A stretch of 64,000 nt of DNA from Streptomyces anulatus (GCF_000721175.1 NZ_JOEZ01000035.1:1-64000); one strand, 5' to 3'; positions 53,601 to 61,815 are shown, numbered from the stretch's first letter. The notes: generated by a model from the sequence alone, not told the origin. Translations and numbers: made by a program.

Positions 53601-54218
53601 ATGGATACAGATGAGACCCCTGTGTGGGGTGCCGCTGGCCTTCCCGACCTGGAGCCGGCCGCCCAGCGGATCGCCGGGCTGCTCGGCTCGGTCGACGACG
53701 GCAGGCTGGACGGCCCCACCCCCTGCCCCGACTACACCGTACGGGAGCTGCTCGGCCACCTCACCGGGCTGACCACCGCCTTCCGCGACGCCGCCCGCAA
53801 GGACCTCGGGCCGAGCACGGCCACCTCCCCCGACGCCGCTCTCCCCACCCTCGACGACGACTGGCGTGAGGTGCTGCCCCGGCGGCTGGAGGAGGTCGCG
53901 GCGGCCTGGCGCTCCCCCGACGCCTGGACGGGCATGACCCGGGCGGGCGGGGTGGAGCTGCCCGGCGAGGTGGCCGGGGCCGTCGCGCTCAACGAACTCG
54001 TCGTCCACGGCTGGGACCTGGCCCGCTCGACCGGGCAGCCGTACGCGGCCGGGGAGGCCGAGCTGCGGTCCTGCGAGGCCCTGCTCGCTCCGGACGAGGA
54101 CGACCCGGACCGTGGGGGGATCTTCGGGCCGCCGGTCCCGGTGCCGGACGACGCCCCGCTGCTGGACCGGGTGATCGGCCTCAGCGGGCGCCGTCCGGAC
54201 TGGCGGCGGAGCGGCTGA
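53601..54218 (+). CDS. TIGR03086/DinB-like mycothiol-dependent family protein
   Basis: This 205-aa protein of the maleylpyruvate isomerase/DinB-like fold has TPCPDYTVRELLGHL (metal-binding His in the family) and ALNELVVHGWDLARSTG (two more conserved His). The family is found in mycothiol-producing actinobacteria and binds a metal; the substrate is unknown. It appears monocistronic. Confidence 0.85.
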   Translation: MDTDETPVWGAAGLPDLEPAAQRIAGLLGSVDDGRLDGPTPCPDYTVRELLGHLTGLTTAFRDAARKDLGPSTATSPDAALPTLDDDWREVLPRRLEEVAAAWRSPDAWTGMTRAGGVELPGEVAGAVALNELVVHGWDLARSTGQPYAAGEAELRSCEALLAPDEDDPDRGGIFGPPVPVPDDAPLLDRVIGLSGRRPDWRRSG

Positions 54219-54316
54219 GCGGTGGCGGTCCCGACGTCGAAGGGCCGCGTCGCGCCGCTCGGTCTCGCTCAGGTGCCTCTCTCACCGAAAAGCACCTTCT
54301 CCCCCGTCGGCTCCCC

Positions 54317-54359
54317 GCTCCCCGCGGTTCCCGGGACACACGAAGAAACCGCGGGGAGC
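54317..54359 (+). promoter_or_regulatory. Perfect 13-bp hairpin masking the ribosome-binding site of a small ORF
   Basis: Arms GCTCCCCGCGGTT (54317-54329) and AACCGCGGGGAGC (54347-54359) are exactly complementary with a 17-nt loop. The GGGGAG in the right arm lies 7 nt upstream of ATG 54366, so folding would hide it. There is no T-tract to suggest a simple terminator. Confidence 0.55.
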
Positions 54360-54365
54360 GCCCTC

Positions 54366-54467
54366 ATGACCATCTTCCTCATACGTACGCACGCCTCCGG
54401 ACCGACGACCTCGACCACGCACCGCCGCTGGACACCGGAACTGGTCCGCAGGATCTTCCAGGCCTGA
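54366..54467 (+). CDS. Candidate 33-aa small protein
   Basis: ATG 54366 opens a 33-codon ORF with a streptomycete-like codon pattern (mostly G/C at third positions) and GGGGAG at good spacing. The product is Thr/Arg-rich and hydrophobic at the N-terminus (MTIFLIRTH) with a basic C-terminus (RRWTPELVRRIFQA). The only support is codon bias, the site and the hairpin. It could be a leader peptide, a small membrane-active peptide or not translated. Confidence 0.4.
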   Translation: MTIFLIRTHASGPTTSTTHRRWTPELVRRIFQA

Positions 54468-54520
54468 CTGCCGCGTTGATGCGAGCGCACAGTTGGGTCG
54501 GGCCCTGCCGGCGCAGCGGC

Positions 54521-55204
54521 TCAGCTGGTGAAGAACTCCGTGATGTGCGCGGCCACCTGGTCCGCCCGGGTCTCGTGCATCCGGTGGCCGCCCGGGACCG
54601 TGATCAGCCGGCAGTCCGGGATCAGGGAGGCCACGTCGGCCTGCCGGTGCTGCTCCATGGCGCTCTCCGGGCCCCCGCTGATGATCATCGTCGGGGACAC
54701 GATGTCGCCGAGGGCCTCGTCCGCGTCCGGGCCGGGGTCGGCGAGCTGGTCCCGCACGGCGGGCACCGCGTTCTCGTCGTAGTCCACCGGGCCCTCGGCC
54801 CGCCCCGCCGGACCCGGGTCGCCGGGGAACGGGGCCGGGGTCTCCACCAGCACCAGCCGCTCCACCCGGTCGGAGTGCTCCTGCGCCAGCAGCCGGGCGA
54901 CGACACCGCCCATGCCGTGGCCGACGAGGCCGACCCGGTCCAGTTCCAGTTCGTCGAGGAAGCCCACCACGTCCTCGACCATCAGGTCCAGGTCGTAGTC
55001 GTCGGGCCAGTCGCTCTCGCCGTGGCCGCGCAGGTCCAGGGCGAAGACCCGCCACTCCTGGCCCAGCAGGGTGCCGGCCGCCTCCCAGTTCGCGGCCGAA
55101 CCGCCGAGGCCGTGCAGCAGCACGACGGGCGAGCCGAACGCATCGCCCCAGGTCCGGTACGCGAGGCGCACATCGCCGACATCCACAACAGACTGATCTT
55201 CCAT
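54521..55204 (-). CDS. Alpha/beta hydrolase
   Basis: This 227-aa hydrolase of the haloalkane dehalogenase/epoxide-hydrolase/esterase group has LLHGLGGSAANW (oxyanion region), nucleophile region GLVGHGMGGV in which Ser is replaced by Gly-Met context, and late His in GGHRMHE. In a standard fold the nucleophile motif would be GxSxG. Here it reads GHGMG, so the usual Ser is absent. It may have a different mechanism or be a non-catalytic relative. Confidence 0.78.
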   Translation of the reverse strand: MEDQSVVDVGDVRLAYRTWGDAFGSPVVLLHGLGGSAANWEAAGTLLGQEWRVFALDLRGHGESDWPDDYDLDLMVEDVVGFLDELELDRVGLVGHGMGGVVARLLAQEHSDRVERLVLVETPAPFPGDPGPAGRAEGPVDYDENAVPAVRDQLADPGPDADEALGDIVSPTMIISGGPESAMEQHRQADVASLIPDCRLITVPGGHRMHETRADQVAAHITEFFTS

Positions 55205-55520
55205 GCCCCTGACGCTACAGCCGACGGGTGCCGGTCGGCTCCAGAGGGTGTCTCGTCGACCAGGGCCGGACAGTCCGCACGGTGCATCGCCAGGCGCTGG
55301 AACGTCCTCATCGCGGACACCGACGCCGGCCGGGTGGAGACGACCTCCCAGCGGGTCTTCGTACGGGAGGGAAAGCTCGGGCTGGAGACGCCGTTGCGGT
55401 GGAAGGTGTACGGGGACGCCTACGGATCGACGAGGGCCGACTCCGGGGAACGGGGCGCGGCAGAGACGCCCCAGGGCCCCGCGTCGCGCGGGCCCTGGGG
55501 CGGTGAGCGTACGGGTCAGG
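55205..55520. other. Gene-free stretch with fragment and terminator
   Basis: About 55280-55440 on the plus strand has a protein-like segment (RWNVLIADTDAGRVETTSQR, then KLGLETPLRWKVYGDAYGS) without a start; it seems to be a remnant of an unknown gene. The only other clear structure is the hairpin at 55467-55502. Confidence 0.4.
55467..55502 (-). terminator. Terminator of the nucleobase permease gene
   Basis: Perfect 13-bp arms (CGCCCCAGGGCCC/GGGCCCTGGGGCG) around 10 nt, 18 bp downstream of the permease stop. Confidence 0.75.
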
Positions 55521-56978
55521 TCAGTGGACGCCGACCCCGGCGGCTGCCGGCACCACGTGTTCGCCGTTCGCCGTCTCCTCGTCGTCCGCGTCCGGCCTGC
55601 GGCCGAAGTGGTTGAAGGCGAGGTTGAGCACGATCGCCACCACACAGCCGGTGGAGATGCCGGAGTCGAGGACGACCAGCAGGTCCTCGGGGAAGGCGTG
55701 GTAGAACTGCGGCGCGGCGATCGGGATCAGGCCGATGCCGACCGCCGCCGCCACGATCAGGGCGTTCTCGCCCTTCTCCAGGGCGGCGGTGGCCAGGGTC
55801 TGGATGCCGCTGGCCGCCACCGTGCCGAACAGGACGATGCCCGCGCCGCCGAGCACGGGCAGCGGTACGAGGGCGATGACCGAGGCGGCGACCGGGACCA
55901 TGCCGAGGACGATCAGGATCGCGCCGCCCACCGCGACGACGAAGCGGCTGCGGATCCTGGTCATGGCGACGAGGCCGACGTTCTGGGCGAAGGCGCTGCA
56001 CATGAACCCGTTGAAGAGCGGGCTGATGGCGCTGCCGAGGGTGTCGGCGCGCAGACCGCCCTCGATGACCTTCTCGTCGGCCGGGCGGCCGACGATCTTG
56101 CCGAGGGCCAGCATGTCCGCGGTGGACTCGGTCATGCAGACCAGCATCACGATGCACATCGAGATGATGGCGGCGATCTCGAACTGCGGGGCGCCGAAGG
56201 CGAACGGCGTCGGGAAGCCGACCACGTCGGCGTCTTTGACGGCGCCGAAGTCGGTGATGCCGGCCGGGACGGCGATCAGGGTGCCGATGACCAGACCGAG
56301 CAGGATCGCGATCTGCTGGAGGAAGCCGCGCAGCAGCTTGCGCAGGGCCAGCACGGTCACCAGGGTCACGGCGGCCATCGTGATGTTGGTCATCGAACCG
56401 TAGTCGTCGGCCGTGGCGTTGCCGCCCTGGGACCAGTTGAAGGCGACCGGGAGGAGGGAGACGCCGATCAGGGTGATCACGGTGCCGGTGACGACGGGCG
56501 GGAAGAAGCGGACCAGTTTGCAGAAGTACGGGGCGAGGACGAAGCCGAGGATGCTCGCGACGATGATCGCCCCGAATATGACGGCTATCCCGTCATGTCC
56601 CCGGTCCTTGCCTATCGCGATCATCGGGGCGACCCCGGCGAACGAGACGCCGTTGACGAAGGGCAGTCGGGCGCCGACCTTCCAGAAGCCGATGGTCTGG
56701 AGCAGGGTGGCGATCCCCGCGGTGAACAGGCTCGCCCCCATCAGGAAGGCGGTCTCCTTGGCGGTGAGGCCGACGGCCGGCCCCACGATGAGCGGCGGGG
56801 CCACCACGCCCGCGTACATGGCGGCCACGTGCTGGAGGCCGCTGGTGATCATCTTCAGCGGGGGGAGGGTCTCGTCGACCGGGTGTTTCCGGTCGCCTCC
56901 CGCCTCCGCGGCGGCATCGGCCGTCGCGTCGGGGGCGGCTGCGTCTGCGTCTTTGCGAAACCTGGGCTCAGCGGCCAC
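55521..56978 (-). CDS. NCS2-family xanthine/uric-acid permease
   Basis: This 485-aa transporter of the nucleobase:cation symporter-2 family has about 14 hydrophobic segments. It has the NCS2-like region QHVAAMYAGVVAPPLIVGPA near the N-terminus and a substrate-loop region QNVGLVAMTRIRSRFVV later. GTG 56978 has GGAGGAA upstream and overlaps the 3' end of the deaminase gene. Probable substrate: xanthine or urate, fitting the neighbouring degradation genes. Confidence 0.88.
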   Translation of the reverse strand: MAAEPRFRKDADAAAPDATADAAAEAGGDRKHPVDETLPPLKMITSGLQHVAAMYAGVVAPPLIVGPAVGLTAKETAFLMGASLFTAGIATLLQTIGFWKVGARLPFVNGVSFAGVAPMIAIGKDRGHDGIAVIFGAIIVASILGFVLAPYFCKLVRFFPPVVTGTVITLIGVSLLPVAFNWSQGGNATADDYGSMTNITMAAVTLVTVLALRKLLRGFLQQIAILLGLVIGTLIAVPAGITDFGAVKDADVVGFPTPFAFGAPQFEIAAIISMCIVMLVCMTESTADMLALGKIVGRPADEKVIEGGLRADTLGSAISPLFNGFMCSAFAQNVGLVAMTRIRSRFVVAVGGAILIVLGMVPVAASVIALVPLPVLGGAGIVLFGTVAASGIQTLATAALEKGENALIVAAAVGIGLIPIAAPQFYHAFPEDLLVVLDSGISTGCVVAIVLNLAFNHFGRRPDADDEETANGEHVVPAAAGVGVH

Positions 56979-58428
56979 GGCGATTCCTCCGGTCGGTTAC
57001 ACGTCGTCGGCGACGTGGGGTCCAGGGAGGTGGTGCGTAGGTGGTGCGGTGGTGCGGCTCTCTCAGGTGGTGCAGGTCGTGCAGGTCGTGCACAGGAGGG
57101 GGTGCGGGGGGTGCGCACTGGGGGTGTGTGCGGGCAGCGTTCTTCACCGGTCCGGCGGGGGAGAGGGTCACCGGGGCGGCCGCGCCGAAGATGAGCGCGG
57201 TCACCGGGTCGGCGATCGAGGAGTGGGCCAGGGTGTCCAGCTTCCACAGGACGAGGTCGGCGAGCTTGCCGGCCTCCAGGGAGCCGATCTGGTCGGCGCG
57301 GCCCAGGACCCGGGCTCCGCCGAAGGTCCCGAGGCGCAGGACCTGACGGGCGTTCAGGGCGGCCTCGCGGTGCGGGCCGAGGCGGTTGATGAGGAGTGCG
57401 TTGCGCAGCTCGGTGTGCAGTTCGCCGGACTCGTTGGAGGCCGTGCCGTCCACGCCGAGGCCGACCGGGACACCGGCGGCGAGCATGTCGGGGACCCGCG
57501 CGATGCCGGCAGCGAGGCGGGCGTTGGAGGACGGGCAGTGGGCGACGCCCGTTCCCGTGCGGGCGAAGGCGGCGATGTCGGAGTCGTTCATGTGGACGCA
57601 GTGGGCCATCCACACGTCGTTGCCGAGCCAGCCGGTCGACTCGAAGTACTCGGTCGGGCCCATCCCGAACAGTTCCTTGCAGAACTGCTCCTCCTCAAGG
57701 GTCTCCGACCCGTGGGTGTGCAGCCGTACGCCCTTGCGGCGGGCCAACTCGGCACCCTGGCGCATCAGTTCGGTGGACACCGAGAAGGGCGAGCAGGGTG
57801 CGACGGCGACCTGCGTCATCGCGTCGAAGGAGGTGTCGTGGTGGGCGTCGATCGTCGCCTCGGTGGCGGCGAGCGCGCTTTCGAGGGTCTCGACGGCGAA
57901 GTCCGGGGGCAGGCCGCCGTCCTTCTCGCTACGGTCCATGGAGCCCCGGGCGAGGGTGAACCGTACGCCCATCTCGCGGGCGGCCCCGATGATGGCGCCG
58001 GACAGGTCGCCGGAACCCTTCGGGAAGACGTAGTGGTGGTCCATGGCGGTGGTGACGCCGCCGCGGGCCATCATGGCGAGCGAGCCCTGCGCGGCGGCGC
58101 GGGCCATCGGCTCGTCGATGCGCGCCCAGGTCGGGTAGAGGGCGACCAGCCAGTTGAAGAGGTTGTGGTCGGTGGCCAGGCCCCGGGTGATCCACTGGTA
58201 GAAGTGGTGGTGGGTGTTGACCAGACCGGGCGTCGCGAGGTGCCCGGTGGCGTCGATGCGCCGGACGACTCCGGTCAGGCCCTCCGGTGCCCTGCCGGCG
58301 CCGACGGACTCGATGCGGTTGTCCGCCACGACGATGTACCCGGACGCGTACTCCGTGTCGTGGGCGTCGACGGTGGCGATCGAACAGTTCTCGATGATGA
58401 TGCGCTGAGGGTCCGCCGAAGCTGCCAT
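56968..58428 (-). CDS. 8-Oxoguanine deaminase-like amidohydrolase with altered C-terminus
   Basis: This 486-aa amidohydrolase is of the 8-oxoguanine/guanine-type deaminase group. Metal ligands are in LVNTHHHFYQW, HTHGSETLEEEQF, WMAHCVHMND and GLGVDGTASNESG. ATG 58428 has GAAGGAAG upstream. From about residue 425 the family-like sequence (AAAPVTLS) is followed by a low-complexity tail rich in Pro, His and Arg that overlaps the permease start. The normal last strand/helix of the family, about 40 residues, seems lost through a frameshift or deletion. Activity may be impaired. Confidence 0.78.
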   Translation of the reverse strand: MAASADPQRIIIENCSIATVDAHDTEYASGYIVVADNRIESVGAGRAPEGLTGVVRRIDATGHLATPGLVNTHHHFYQWITRGLATDHNLFNWLVALYPTWARIDEPMARAAAQGSLAMMARGGVTTAMDHHYVFPKGSGDLSGAIIGAAREMGVRFTLARGSMDRSEKDGGLPPDFAVETLESALAATEATIDAHHDTSFDAMTQVAVAPCSPFSVSTELMRQGAELARRKGVRLHTHGSETLEEEQFCKELFGMGPTEYFESTGWLGNDVWMAHCVHMNDSDIAAFARTGTGVAHCPSSNARLAAGIARVPDMLAAGVPVGLGVDGTASNESGELHTELRNALLINRLGPHREAALNARQVLRLGTFGGARVLGRADQIGSLEAGKLADLVLWKLDTLAHSSIADPVTALIFGAAAPVTLSPAGPVKNAARTHPQCAPPAPPPVHDLHDLHHLREPHHRTTYAPPPWTPRRRRRVTDRRNRRGR

Positions 58429-58473
58429 GGTGCTTCCTTCTTCTCTCTGTGGCGATGTGGGCACGGCAGGACC

Positions 58474-59005
58474 CTAGGAGGATTTGAGTGCCACAGCGGT
58501 GCGGCTGTGGGTGCCGAGATGGTGGGAGAACAGGTTGAGCACGACCGCGACCGGTGCTCCCGCACTGCTCCCGGAGCCGAGGACGGTCTGCGCCCAGGCC
58601 GGGAGACCGGCGTGGGCGGTGGGCGCGGCGAGCGGGATGATGCCCACGCCGAGCGCCACCGCGACCAGGATGATGGTGGAGCTGTCATCCAGGCCCCTCG
58701 GAGAGCGTGCGGATGCCGCTGACCGGGACGGGGAGCCGAAGAGGACGATGCCGGCGCCGCCGAGGACGGGCATCGGGACGAGCGGGACGACCGCGCCGAG
58801 CACCGGGAAGGCCCGAGGACCAGCAGGGCGCCGCCCGCGGCCGCGACGACGTACCGGCTGCGTACACGGGTCAGCGGGACGACGCCGACGCTCTGTGCGA
58901 AGGCGCTGGTCGGGAAGGAGCCGAAGACCGGGCCGAGCAGGGTGGCGATGCCGTCCGTGCGCAGTCCGCGGGTGATCGTGCGGCCGGCGGTGCGGCGGCC
59001 CCGTT
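58474..59005 (-). pseudogene. Second nucleobase permease, decayed
   Basis: Segments of an NCS2 permease can be read in the minus strand but in different frames: SAFAQSVGVVPLTRVRSRYV, then (after a one-base deletion near 58820) VLGAVVPLVPMPVLGGAGIV, then a short segment SGIRTLSE in yet another frame, then SSTIILVAVALGVGIIPLAA to the end. The N-terminal half is missing. Several frameshifts and the missing half mark it as a pseudogene. Confidence 0.8.
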
Positions 59006-59042
59006 GCAGGCTGTGCCATGGGTGTTTCCTCCGGGATGACCT

Positions 59043-59072
59043 GCCCCCGTCCGTCGTTACGCGGACGGGGGC
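59043..59072 (-). terminator. Terminator of the urate operon
   Basis: Perfect 11-bp arms (GCCCCCGTCCG/CGGACGGGGGC) around 8 nt, 15 bp downstream of the uricase stop. Confidence 0.75.
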
Positions 59073-59087
59073 GGGTTCAGTGCCGCG

Positions 59088-60011
59088 TCAGAGGTTGGTC
59101 ATGTCGACCGGGATCTTCGGCTCGACGCCGTCCCGGAGCACGGTGGCCTCGATCAGACCGTAGGGACGGTCCGCCGCGAAGTAGACCTCGTTGTCGTTCT
59201 TGAGGCCGAACGGTTCGAGGTCCACCAGGAAGTGGTGGTTGTTCGGCAGTGAGAAGCGGATCTCGTCGATCTCGCTCCGGCTGTTGATGACGCGCGAACC
59301 CATCTGGTACAGGGTCTGCTGGAGCGAGAGGGAGTAGGTCTCGGCGAAGGCGTGGAGCATGTGCTTGCGCGCCTGCTCGTAGGACTTCTCCCAGTTCGGC
59401 ATGCGATGCTCGTCGCTGGTCCAGTTGTAGCGCCAGCGGGCCGAGACGTCCGTCGCCAGGATGCGGTCGTACGCCTCCTTGAGCGTCGTGTACCGGTCCT
59501 TGACGTAACCCCAGAACTCGGAGTTGGTCGAGTTCATCACCGTCAGGTCCTTGAGGCCCGAGATGACCTCCCACCTCTCACCGTCGTAGGTGATCTGGGA
59601 GACGCGGGTCTCCTGGCCCTTGCGGACGAAGGAGTGCTTGACCTCGTCGGCGCCGATGAACCTGGAGTTGCCGTCGGAGGTCGCGATGCGCTCCCAGCTG
59701 TACTCCTCGATCCGGATCCGGGCGCGGTGGATCGGCGCCTGCGAGGAGACGAAGTGCCGGGCGAGGTGGATGCCGAACTGCTCGGCGGACTCGATCCCGT
59801 GCTCCTTGGCGAACGCGTACACCGTGTTCTTGGTGGTGTCGGTCGGCAGGACGTTGGCGTTGGAGCCGGAGTAGTGGACGTCGTCCATGTCGCCGGAGAG
59901 GGCGACCGAGACGTTCAGGTCCTTGATGTGGTGGGTGTCGCCGTCCCGCGTGATCTTGACGACGCGGTTCTCTGCTTTGCCGTACTGGTTCTGGCCGAGA
60001 ATCGTGGGCAT
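59088..60011 (-). CDS. pucL: Uricase (factor-independent urate hydroxylase)
   Basis: This 307-aa urate oxidase converts urate to 5-hydroxyisourate. Conserved family features include QNQYGKAENRVVKITRDG near the N-terminus, LPTDTTKNTVYAFAKEHGI (catalytic Thr region), NSTNSEFWGYVKDRYTT and NNHHFLVDL near the end. Length matches the family. It is the last gene of uraD-uraH-pucL, 7 bp after uraH. Confidence 0.95.
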   Translation of the reverse strand: MPTILGQNQYGKAENRVVKITRDGDTHHIKDLNVSVALSGDMDDVHYSGSNANVLPTDTTKNTVYAFAKEHGIESAEQFGIHLARHFVSSQAPIHRARIRIEEYSWERIATSDGNSRFIGADEVKHSFVRKGQETRVSQITYDGERWEVISGLKDLTVMNSTNSEFWGYVKDRYTTLKEAYDRILATDVSARWRYNWTSDEHRMPNWEKSYEQARKHMLHAFAETYSLSLQQTLYQMGSRVINSRSEIDEIRFSLPNNHHFLVDLEPFGLKNDNEVYFAADRPYGLIEATVLRDGVEPKIPVDMTNL

Positions 60012-60018
60012 GTCGGTG

Positions 60019-60408
60019 CTAGCTCCCTCGGTAAACGGAGTAGCCGAACGGGTTGAGCAGCAGCGGTACGTGATAGTGCTCGCCCGGGGCGACCGCGAAC
60101 GCGATGGTCACCTCCGGGAAGAACGCGCCGCTGTCCCTTACGCGGGGGGCGTCCTGCTGCGCCTCGGCTTGCTTCTTCGAAAAGTACGTCTCGGTGTCGA
60201 AGTCGAGACGCACATGGGTGATGCCCTCCGGCAGTGCCGGGAGGTCCTTGCAGCGCCCGTCCGCATCGGTCGTGGAGGCTCCGAGCGTCACGTACGGCGC
60301 GTCGCTTCCGCTGCGGGCGGCGAGCGAGACGGCGACGGACGCGGCGGGGCGGCCGATGCTGGTGTCCAGGATGTGGGTGGACACCGATGCGGTCGTGTCG
60401 GTACTCAA
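60019..60408 (-). CDS. uraH: 5-Hydroxyisourate hydrolase
   Basis: This 129-aa transthyretin-like protein catalyses the second step of urate breakdown. The N-terminal HILDTSIGRPA and C-terminal YHVPLLLNPFGYSVYRGS motifs are diagnostic. TTG 60408 is preferred: AGGAG lies about 10 nt upstream and the family starts near here; TTG 60432 would add eight residues. The coding region begins 20 bp after uraD. Confidence 0.92.
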   Translation of the reverse strand: MSTDTTASVSTHILDTSIGRPAASVAVSLAARSGSDAPYVTLGASTTDADGRCKDLPALPEGITHVRLDFDTETYFSKKQAEAQQDAPRVRDSGAFFPEVTIAFAVAPGEHYHVPLLLNPFGYSVYRGS

Positions 60409-60428
60409 GACCGTCACTCTCCTAGATC

Positions 60429-60965
60429 TCAAGAGTCCTGTGCGGGAGCGCCCCCTGCGAGGGTCTCCGTCACGAGACGGGTCAGCCGGATGCGGTTGAT
60501 CTTGCCCAGTTCGGTGCGCACGATCTCCTGCTCCTGCTCGGGCGAGTTCCCGATCCGGGACTTCACCGCGTCGCGCATCTGCTCACCGGTGGCGCCGGTG
60601 GCGCAGATCAGGAAGACATGTCCGAACCGCTCCTGGTAGGCCAGGTTCAGTTCGAGCATCTCGGTCTTGAGCTCCTCGGAGGCTCCGGCCATCCCCCGCT
60701 GCTCGCGGGAGGAGGTCGGGTCGCCGGGCTTCGGGCGGCCGATCGGCGGGTGGCCCGCCATCGCTTCGGCCAGATCCTCCGCGGTGAGCTCCGCCATGGC
60801 GGCGTCGCTCGCGGAGAGCAGGGCTTCTTCGGTGGCGTACGGACGCCCGGCGAGGATGGTGTCTCCCCAGGTCGCACTGGCACACACCTCGTGCAGTGCG
60901 GGAGTGGCCTCGCCGTCCGCCAGGCTGTTGAACCGGGTGAGGCCCGGCGTGGAGCTCGAAGTCAC
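60429..60965 (-). CDS. uraD: OHCU decarboxylase
   Basis: This 178-aa enzyme makes S-allantoin from OHCU. The family motif is visible in MAGHPPIGRPK (catalytic His) followed by EQRGMAGA and LNLAYQERFGHVFLICATG. GTG 60965 has GGAGG 5 nt upstream. It is the first gene of the urate operon; a palindrome TCAAC-N5-GTTGA lies 74 bp upstream of the start. Confidence 0.93.
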   Translation of the reverse strand: MTSSSTPGLTRFNSLADGEATPALHEVCASATWGDTILAGRPYATEEALLSASDAAMAELTAEDLAEAMAGHPPIGRPKPGDPTSSREQRGMAGASEELKTEMLELNLAYQERFGHVFLICATGATGEQMRDAVKSRIGNSPEQEQEIVRTELGKINRIRLTRLVTETLAGGAPAQDS

Positions 60966-61038
60966 GGGAGCCTCCGTGGCTGTTCTTCGCTGTGCGTTGG
61001 TCGGGCTGCGGATAGCTAACGCCCTCCACAACACGACG

Positions 61039-61053
61039 TCAACACTTTGTTGA
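61039..61053. promoter_or_regulatory. Palindrome A3 (TCAAC-N5-GTTGA) upstream of uraD
   Basis: TCAACACTTTGTTGA, a perfect inverted repeat, 74 bp upstream of uraD. Same pattern as at allB and aceB. Confidence 0.6.
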
Positions 61054-61070
61054 AATCTCGCGAACGAAGA

Positions 61071-61102
61071 AAGCCGCCGTCCCGGCATGCGGACGGCGGC
61101 TT
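61071..61102 (-). terminator. Terminator of the HTH gene
   Basis: Arms AAGCCGCCGTC/GACGGCGGCTT (11 bp, perfect) around 10 nt, followed on the minus strand by TTCTTCG, 28 bp after the stop. Confidence 0.7.
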
Positions 61103-61129
61103 ACCCGCGTGTTCGGTGTGTTCGGCCAA

Positions 61130-61567
61130 CTACTCACCCTTGGCCGCATGTTCCCGGTTCAAGTAGTTGTACACGGTGAACCGGGAGACGCCCAGGGCGC
61201 CGGCCACCGTCTCCACCCCGTGCCGTACGGAGAAGGCACCGCGTGCCTCCAGCGTCCGGACGACACTCTGCTTGACCTTGCGGTCCAGGTCGGCGAGCGG
61301 CATCCCGTGCCGTCGCTCCATCGCGGCGAGGATGTGGTCCAGCGAGTCGGAGAGCTGGGGCAGGCGTACGGCTATGACGTTTCGACCCTCCCAGGCGAGC
61401 ACCACATCGTCCTGCTGGGCCTGCTCGGGGAGCAGCAGTTCCGCGCCCATCGCGTCGACGAGCGGCTTGACCGCGGAGACGAGGGGGTGATCGGCCGTTG
61501 CCGAGGTGCTGTCGACGGTCGCCGGGGGGCGAGCCGCCGCGGGGGGGTGATCGGCGGATTCGGTCAC
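61130..61567 (-). CDS. Helix-turn-helix regulator (YheO/DauR-like)
   Basis: This 145-aa protein has an N-terminal region (about 25-70) like the PAS-type YheO domain, a helical linker and a C-terminal HTH (TVAGALGVSRFTVYNYLNRE, about residues 122-141). It is upstream of uraD on the same strand and may regulate the urate operon. GTG 61567 overlaps the stop of the gene before it (GTGA). Confidence 0.78.
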   Translation of the reverse strand: MTESADHPPAAARPPATVDSTSATADHPLVSAVKPLVDAMGAELLLPEQAQQDDVVLAWEGRNVIAVRLPQLSDSLDHILAAMERRHGMPLADLDRKVKQSVVRTLEARGAFSVRHGVETVAGALGVSRFTVYNYLNREHAAKGE

Positions 61568-61815
61568 GACGCGTCCCCCTCGATCACGTTCACCTGGAGC
61601 GAGACCCGGGTGGCGCCCGAGGCCAGGGCCCGCCGCAGCAGGGCGTCGACGGCGGTGAGCACCTCGTCCGCGCCGCCTTCGGCGGTGTTGCCGAAGGGGC
61701 CGACGTCGACGGCGTCCAGCTCGGCGTCCTGGATCACCTCGCGGGCCACCACCGCATGGGTGGGCGCCTCGTCGAGATCGAACGGCTCGGTGGTGAATTC
61801 CACCCTCAAGCGCAC
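61564..61815 (-). CDS. Small MTH1187/thiamine-binding-like protein
   Basis: This 83-aa protein starts at GTG 61815 (GGAGG 4 nt upstream). It has VGPFGNTAEGGADEVLTAVD and ends SGATRVSLQVNVIEG, resembling the DUF77/MTH1187 fold (ferredoxin-like, some bind thiamine). It overlaps the HTH gene by 4 bp. Its role in urate metabolism is unknown. Confidence 0.6.
   Translation of the reverse strand: MRLRVEFTTEPFDLDEAPTHAVVAREVIQDAELDAVDVGPFGNTAEGGADEVLTAVDALLRRALASGATRVSLQVNVIEGDAS

Noticed and set aside
55203..57194. 663-codon plus-strand frame over the nucleobase permease
   Set aside because: Low-complexity Asp/Gly/Arg product, antisense to the NCS2 permease and the 3' end of the deaminase gene.
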